In this document: positions 7,189-10,927 of the stretch, one piece after another | How positions within the stretch are numbered: the first letter of the stretch is position 1 | Layout: the number at the start of each line of letters is the position of its first letter | Assembly (NCBI GenBank): GCA_016205085.1 | Contig: JACQJN010000273.1 | Location: 1-10,927, forward strand | Length of the DNA: 10,927 nucleotides | Direction: 5' to 3' | Source: Elusimicrobiota bacterium | GTDB taxonomy: Bacteria > Elusimicrobiota > Elusimicrobia > JACQJN01 | Position numbers and translations under genes: made by a program | The notes under the pieces: generated by a model | Databases searched by the model: none | What the model was told of the DNA's origin: nothing | Seen by the model: only the letters and a program-made list of their open reading frames with translations

Positions 7189-8910
7189 ATGATTATTATT
7201 AAGGGGGTTCCGGCGAGTCCTGGGATTGCCATCGGGAAGGCCTATGTTTTAGAAGATGAGGAGATCGTGGTCAGCCGTCAGGAGATTCCTAAGGATAAAG
7301 TCCATTTGGAGGTCAAGCGTTTTAAGCAGGCGCTGGAAAAAACACATCGGGATCTGGACAATACGGAAGTGAAGGTTTTAAAAACATTGGGAAGGGAACA
7401 CGCAAAACTGATCGATGCCCACCGGTTGATTTTAAGAGACCCTCTTATTACCAAAGAGGTTCCGCGTCGAATCGTGGAAGAGCATGTGAATGCCGAGTTT
7501 GCGCTGTCCGAAACTTTAGAGAGGGTCAATCAGGCCTTTGAAAAAATAGAGGATGAGTTCTTTAGGGATCGAAGGCATGACCTCTTTGATGTGGGCAAGC
7601 GCCTCTTGGAACATCTGCTCAGGCAGGAGAGAAAACCCCTGTCTACGGTACGGGAATCGGCAATTCTTATTGCTCGCAACCTCCTTCCTTCGGACACACT
7701 GCACCTTCGGGAGGCCAAGGTCTTGGGATTTGCGACAGATTTGGGGGGTCGCACTAGCCATACCGCCATTTTGGCGCAGAGTTTGGAAATTCCCGCGGTC
7801 GTTGGCCTGTCGGATGTCAGTCGCCAAGTCAAAAGCGGGGACGTGGTGATTTTGGACGGAACCCAGGGATTGGTGATCATCTCTCCTAGTGCGGAGGCCC
7901 TTGGGCGCTACGAGAAAGCCCAACAGAAAGTTCTTCAGGAGGAAAAAGCCCTGGAGGTCTTGCGGGGACTTCCATGCCAGACGACGGATGGAAGGAGGTT
8001 GGAGCTTTTGGCCAATTTGGATTCCTTAGATGAGATCAAAACCCTCGTCTCTCTCAGGCCGGACGGGATAGGGCTTTTCCGTTCAGAGTTCCTCTACCTC
8101 AACCGTACCGTTGCTCCATCGGAGGAGGAGCAAACTCGTGTGTATTCACAGGTAGCGGAGTCTCTAAGTCCTCAGCCGGTGATCATCCGCACTGCCGACA
8201 TTGGCGGGGATCGTCTCACCGAGTTGGGATTGGAGGCTCCTAAGGAGGAAGTCAATCCGTTTATGGGGTTGCGTGGGATCCGGCTATTCCTGCGGTATCC
8301 TGAGATATTTAAGATACAACTACGGGCTATTTTGAGGGCTTCTTGTAAGGGGAGAGTCAAGGTTTTGCTTCCCATGGTCTCTTCTCTCGGAGAAATCCGC
8401 AGCGCCAAGAGGCTTCTGGTTCAGGCACATCAGGAACTCGTCAGCGAGGGGGTCAAGCTGGAGTCTCCCGTGGAGATGGGGATGATGGTGGAGATACCCG
8501 CCGCCGTCGTGCTTTTGGATTTCCTCCTGGAGGAAGTGGATTTTGTTTCCCTGGGGACGAATGATTTGATCCAGTATGTCCTGGCGGTGGATCGTGTCAA
8601 TGAGCATGTTTCCCACCTGTATGATCCCTTTCATCCTTCTGTTCTTAGATTCCTGCAGATGGCGGTGGAGAGCGTCCACAAGAAGGGGAAGTGGGTCTCG
8701 GTCTGTGGAGAAATGGCTTCAGACCATCGGGCGGTTCCGTTGCTGGTGGGTTTGGGGGTAGATGCCTTTTCCGTTTCCACAAGAATGTTTCTCCGGATCA
8801 AACAGACGATGCGCTCTCTTAAATTTTCAGATACGAAACCGCTGTTGGGAAAGGCTCTAACGATGGCCACCTCGGAAGAAGTCCAGAAGCTTCTGGAGGA
8901 GAGGGGGTGA
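7189..8910 (+). CDS. ptsI: PTS enzyme I (phosphoenolpyruvate-protein phosphotransferase)
   Basis: EI takes phosphate from PEP and passes it to HPr. The 573-residue product is full length. It has an N-terminal HPr-binding and swivelling domain with phospho-His191 in GGRTSHTAI, and a C-terminal PEP-binding barrel with GIGLFRSEFLYL (293-304), RTADIGGD (334-341), FVSLGTNDLIQY (452-463) and the catalytic Cys506 in VCGEMA. ATG 7189 lies 3 nt after the HPr stop with GAAGAG (7177-7182) as ribosome-binding site. Its last codons contain GGAGGAGAGGGGG, which is unneeded for EI itself but would be an excellent ribosome-binding site for a gene starting at its stop codon (see the separate entry). Confidence 0.97.
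   Translation: MIIIKGVPASPGIAIGKAYVLEDEEIVVSRQEIPKDKVHLEVKRFKQALEKTHRDLDNTEVKVLKTLGREHAKLIDAHRLILRDPLITKEVPRRIVEEHVNAEFALSETLERVNQAFEKIEDEFFRDRRHDLFDVGKRLLEHLLRQERKPLSTVRESAILIARNLLPSDTLHLREAKVLGFATDLGGRTSHTAILAQSLEIPAVVGLSDVSRQVKSGDVVILDGTQGLVIISPSAEALGRYEKAQQKVLQEEKALEVLRGLPCQTTDGRRLELLANLDSLDEIKTLVSLRPDGIGLFRSEFLYLNRTVAPSEEEQTRVYSQVAESLSPQPVIIRTADIGGDRLTELGLEAPKEEVNPFMGLRGIRLFLRYPEIFKIQLRAILRASCKGRVKVLLPMVSSLGEIRSAKRLLVQAHQELVSEGVKLESPVEMGMMVEIPAAVVLLDFLLEEVDFVSLGTNDLIQYVLAVDRVNEHVSHLYDPFHPSVLRFLQMAVESVHKKGKWVSVCGEMASDHRAVPLLVGLGVDAFSVSTRMFLRIKQTMRSLKFSDTKPLLGKALTMATSEEVQKLLEERG
8895..8909 (+). promoter_or_regulatory. Stranded Shine-Dalgarno and GTG at the end of ptsI
   Basis: GGAGG (8895-8899) lies 7 nt before GTG 8907-8909, which overlaps the ptsI stop as GTGA. 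At present this GTG opens no gene, because the 225-nt inverted-repeat block follows at once. If that block and one TGA copy are removed, the GTG reads straight into AAT ATC CGC, codons 2-4 of lepA. I infer that this is the former lepA start signal. Confidence 0.5.
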
Positions 8911-8929
8911 TCCCGCACCTATCGTCCGT
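8911..8929. repeat. Left terminal inverted repeat
   Basis: TCCCGCACCTATCGTCCGT is the exact reverse complement of 9117-9135. The adjoining base pair 8910/9136 also matches, as it must if TGA is duplicated on each side. It begins directly after the ptsI stop codon. Confidence 0.9.
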
Positions 8930-8943
8930 AGGCACACGGACGA
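8922..8943 (+). repeat. 8-bp GC-rich hairpin inside the left end of the element
   Basis: TCGTCCGT (8922-8929) pairs with ACGGACGA (8936-8943) around the 6-nt loop AGGCAC. The second arm repeats the first eight bases of the right terminal repeat (9117-9124), so it competes with the long-range helix. No T-tract follows, so it is not a standard terminator. Confidence 0.7.
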
Positions 8944-9027
8944 CCGAGTGTCAACGCCCCATCCAGAAACATTTTGAGAGAAACCATAACCTTACAAAAT
9001 ATGCGTAATCCAATTACCCCGTGTGCC
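8931..9027 (+). repeat. Nested inverted repeats within the element
   Basis: GGCACACGG (8931-8939) is the reverse complement of CCGTGTGCC (9019-9027), nested one base inside the outer terminal-repeat helix on the left side. Within it GTAAT-CCA-ATTAC (9005-9017) forms a perfect 5-bp hairpin. With the outer repeat this gives a possible branched RNA fold. The 9-bp arm is incompatible with the 8922-8943 hairpin, so two alternative folds exist on paper. Confidence 0.5.
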
Positions 9028-9056
9028 AACATCCCAGGGCAGTCGTGGCAGAACCC

Positions 9057-9086
9057 TCTACAGGGATATAACTCTCAGCTTAGAAT
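9057..9086 (+). promoter_or_regulatory. Weak promoter candidate inside the element for lepA
   Basis: TCTACA (9057-9062), an 18-nt spacer and TAGAAT (9081-9086) match the sigma-70 boxes 4 of 6 and 5 of 6. It would start transcription about 40 nt before lepA, giving lepA a source of mRNA separate from the PTS operon and without the left inverted repeat. The match is weak. Confidence 0.2.
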
Positions 9087-9116
9087 TGCGGCTCCTGCGA
9101 GTGGATATTACTTGGG

Positions 9117-9135
9117 ACGGACGATAGGTGCGGGA
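9117..9135. repeat. Right terminal inverted repeat, carrying the lepA start signals
   Basis: ACGGACGATAGGTGCGGGA mirrors 8911-8929 without mismatch. Its last base is the A of the lepA ATG, and AGGTG at 9126-9130 is the only plausible ribosome-binding site for lepA, 4 nt from the start. Pairing of the two repeats in mRNA would bury both. Confidence 0.9.
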
Positions 9136-10901
9136 TGAATATCCGCAACTTCTCCATCATCGCGCACATTGACCATGGAAAATCCACTCTTGCGGATCGC
9201 CTTTTGGAGGAGACTCAGACCATTCCCATTCGGTTGATGAAAAATCAAATTTTAGATCAAATGGATCTGGAGAGGGAAAGGGGCATCACCATTAAGGCCA
9301 AGGCGGTACGGATGGTGTATCAAGGGTATGTGCTCAATCTGATAGATACCCCAGGGCATGTGGATTTTTCTTATGAAGTGTCGAGGGCCCTTGCCGCTTG
9401 TGAGGGGGTTTTGTTGGTGGTGGATGCTTCACAGGGAGTGGAGGCCCAGACCCTGGCCAATGCTCACCTGGCCCAACAGGCTGGGCTCAAAATCATTCCT
9501 GTGATCAATAAGGTGGATCTGCCTCAAGCGGACGTGGAGGGAACCATCACTCAAATCCGGGAAGTGTTGAAGATAGATCACCCCGCGTTGAAGGTTAGCG
9601 CTAAAGAGGGGAAAGGCATTCGTGAGGTTTTGGAGGCCATCCTGCAGTATGTTCCCGCGCCTAATGGGAATCCCCAAGCTCCTTTGGCGGCTCTTATATT
9701 TGATTCGATCTATGACTCCTATAAAGGTGTCGTGCTATATGTGAAGGTAATCCATGGGCGGATGAGACAGGGTCAGAAGTTGGATATGTTTTCCTCGGGG
9801 TTCTCATTTCAAGTAGAGGAGGCGGGGTATCTGACTCCTGCAATGAAAAAATCGGATGGATTGTCGGCCGGGGAAGTGGGCTATTTGGTGGGAGGGATTA
9901 AAGATGTCCATAAGGTTCGAGTGGGGGATACTCTTATGGAATCGTCTAGGCCTCTGACCTCGGCCCTCCCCGGCTATCGGGAGGCGAAACCGGTCGTCTT
10001 TGCCGGATTTTTCCCCATGAATCCAGCGGACTACCCCGCGCTTAAAACGGCCCTGGAAAAACTGCATCTTTCAGATTCTTCTTTCTATTACCAGGCCGAA
10101 TCTTCCCAGGCATTGGGTTTCGGTTATAGGATCGGATTTTTGGGCTTGTTGCATTTGGAAATCGTCAAGGAGCGTCTGGAGCGGGAATTTGGGCTGAATC
10201 TCATTGCCACCAGTCCGAATGTGGTCTATCGTGTTTTGACTCGCGGCGGGGCGTGGCTGGAGGTGGACAATCCAGCCAAATTTCCGCACTATGGCGAGAT
10301 CCAAGAAGTTCAGGAGCCTTACGTCAGGGTGACCATCGTGCTGCCTGTTTCTTATATGAACCCGGTAATGAACTTATTGAAGGAAAGGAGAGCGGAGCAT
10401 CGCCGGGTAGAGTATTTATCCAATCAACGCATGATTATTGAATATAATATCCCGCTTGCGGAGATCATTCTAGATTTCTACGATAAACTAAAATCGGTAT
10501 CGAAAGGATACGCTTCGTTTGATTATGAGTCTGAAGGGTTGCGGGCCGCTGATCTGGTCCGGTTGGAGGTTCTCATCCATGGGGAAGAGGTGGATGCTCT
10601 GTCCCTGGTGGTGCACCGCTCGCGGTCCATGATCCGAGCCAGGGCATTGTGTGAGAAGCTCAAGGAATTGATCCCTCGACAAATGTTTGAGGTGGCAATT
10701 CAGGGGCGCATTGAAGGAAGGATTATTGCTAGGGAAAATCTCCCCGCTGTGCGGAAAGATGTTCTGGCGAAGTGTTATGGGGGGGATATCACCCGCAAAA
10801 GAAAACTGTTGCAGAAGCAGAAGGAGGGAAAGAGGCGTCTGAAATCCTTGGGGAACGTGGAAATTCCTCAGGAGGCATTTCTCGCTGTGCTTAAATTGTG
10901 A
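9135..10901 (+). CDS. lepA: Elongation factor 4 (LepA) GTPase
   Basis: LepA is a ribosome-bound translational GTPase that affects initiation and elongation, especially under stress. The 588-residue product is complete: G1 AHIDHGKST at 10-18, G2 region RERGITIKA at 47-55, G3 DTPGHVDF at 71-78 with catalytic-type His75, and G4 NKVD at 125-128. Domain II, the EF-G-like domains, and the LepA-specific C-terminal tail (YGGDITRKRKLLQKQKEGKRR, then GNVEIPQEAF) follow. ATG 9135 is supported by the conserved N-terminus MNIRNFSIIAHIDHGKS. The nearest ribosome-binding site is AGGTG (9126-9130), inside the inverted repeat. Unlike the tightly packed genes before it, lepA is separated from ptsI by 224 nt. 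It may be read from ptsI or from a promoter within the gap. Confidence 0.97.
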   Translation: MNIRNFSIIAHIDHGKSTLADRLLEETQTIPIRLMKNQILDQMDLERERGITIKAKAVRMVYQGYVLNLIDTPGHVDFSYEVSRALAACEGVLLVVDASQGVEAQTLANAHLAQQAGLKIIPVINKVDLPQADVEGTITQIREVLKIDHPALKVSAKEGKGIREVLEAILQYVPAPNGNPQAPLAALIFDSIYDSYKGVVLYVKVIHGRMRQGQKLDMFSSGFSFQVEEAGYLTPAMKKSDGLSAGEVGYLVGGIKDVHKVRVGDTLMESSRPLTSALPGYREAKPVVFAGFFPMNPADYPALKTALEKLHLSDSSFYYQAESSQALGFGYRIGFLGLLHLEIVKERLEREFGLNLIATSPNVVYRVLTRGGAWLEVDNPAKFPHYGEIQEVQEPYVRVTIVLPVSYMNPVMNLLKERRAEHRRVEYLSNQRMIIEYNIPLAEIILDFYDKLKSVSKGYASFDYESEGLRAADLVRLEVLIHGEEVDALSLVVHRSRSMIRARALCEKLKELIPRQMFEVAIQGRIEGRIIARENLPAVRKDVLAKCYGGDITRKRKLLQKQKEGKRRLKSLGNVEIPQEAFLAVLKL

Positions 10902-10927
10902 GATTAGGAGATTAAGAAATTAAGAGA
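10900..10927. repeat. 8-bp tandem repeat (GAGATTAR) after lepA
   Basis: Units GAGATTAG (10900-10907), GAGATTAA (10908-10915), GAAATTAA (10916-10923) and a partial GAGA run to the window edge. The array starts inside the lepA stop codon. It is imperfect, A+T-rich and truncated by the window, so total copy number is unknown. The period is not a multiple of three and no coding sequence is seen in it. Confidence 0.65.

Larger units (their letters stand above)
8911..9135. mobile_element. 225-nt MITE-like element with 19-bp terminal inverted repeats
   Basis: The block between ptsI and lepA has no coding potential but ends in perfect 19-bp inverted repeats, with TGA on both sides (8908-8910 and 9136-9138) as a possible 3-bp target duplication. 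It is the only gap of more than 3 nt between genes in the window. Small size, no transposase, and clean terminal repeats fit a non-autonomous element moved in trans; some IS5-family groups make 3-bp duplications, but I do not recognise these ends. The duplication evidence is partly forced, since a TGA stop and an ATG start give two of the three bases. A structured leader RNA under selection is the alternative. Internal pairings at 8922-8943, 8931-9027 and 9005-9017 are described separately. Confidence 0.6.

Noticed and set aside
8922..8943. Intrinsic terminator after ptsI
   Set aside because: The hairpin is GC-rich and well placed, but no run of T follows; the next bases are CCGAGTGTCAACG. 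It is better explained as part of the inverted-repeat block.
8911..9135. Known structured RNA (6S, SRP RNA, tmRNA) between ptsI and lepA
   Set aside because: The long closing helix made me check, but I see no tmRNA tRNA-like end, no SRP-type apical motif and no 6S-like continuous rod with a central bubble.
1..10927. CRISPR array, tRNA or rRNA genes, intact transposase or phage genes
   Set aside because: No regularly spaced repeats, cloverleaf, rRNA-like sequence or recombinase motifs were found on either strand.

Overview
This window carries one compact plus-strand operon for PTS-linked carbon regulation, followed by lepA. The gene order is hpf, hprK, rapZ, a mannose-family EIIA, EIIB, a GH57 glucan enzyme, EIIC, EIID, HPr, ptsI, then lepA. 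It points to a Gram-negative-type bacterium outside the well-known enteric and Firmicute models. The hpf-hprK-rapZ-EIIA-HPr-EI order resembles Deltaproteobacteria and related groups. The two-domain GH57 4-alpha-glucanotransferase/amylase type and the mannose-family PTS also fit Nitrospirota, Omnitrophota or similar lineages. I cannot fix the phylum from sequence alone. Base composition is moderate in the genes and about 85% A+T in positions 21-80.

Layout. Positions 1-264 are a non-coding leader with two near-match DnaA boxes, a strongly A+T-rich tract, two perfect 13-bp dyads and a small hairpin between direct repeats. From 265 to 8910, ten genes run almost without a gap: junctions are 0, -4, -1, -1, -4, -20, +1, -25 and +3 nt, with several TTGA, GTGA and TAATG stop/start overlaps. 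Between ptsI and lepA the pattern breaks: a 225-nt non-coding block (8911-9135) is bounded by perfect 19-bp inverted repeats that abut the ptsI stop codon and the lepA start codon. After lepA an 8-bp tandem repeat starts at the stop codon and runs off the window.

How the genes fit together. EI (ptsI) and HPr pass phosphate from PEP to the EIIA/EIIB proteins, and EIIC/EIID form the membrane part. HPr keeps both His15 and Ser46, and HprK is present as the matching Ser kinase/phosphorylase, so the cell can read its carbon state through HPr. RapZ and the long-form hibernation factor HPF add metabolic signalling and ribosome silencing. A GH57 gene coupled between EIIB and EIIC ties the PTS to alpha-glucan or storage-polysaccharide metabolism.

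Main point of interest. The 225-nt block looks like a small non-autonomous mobile element (MITE-like). Removing it with one copy of the flanking TGA would restore a GTGA overlap of ptsI and lepA, with a perfect GGAGG Shine-Dalgarno 7 nt upstream and an unchanged LepA protein. In the present arrangement the right inverted repeat supplies the A of the lepA ATG and a candidate ribosome-binding site, so the element may now control lepA translation through RNA folding.
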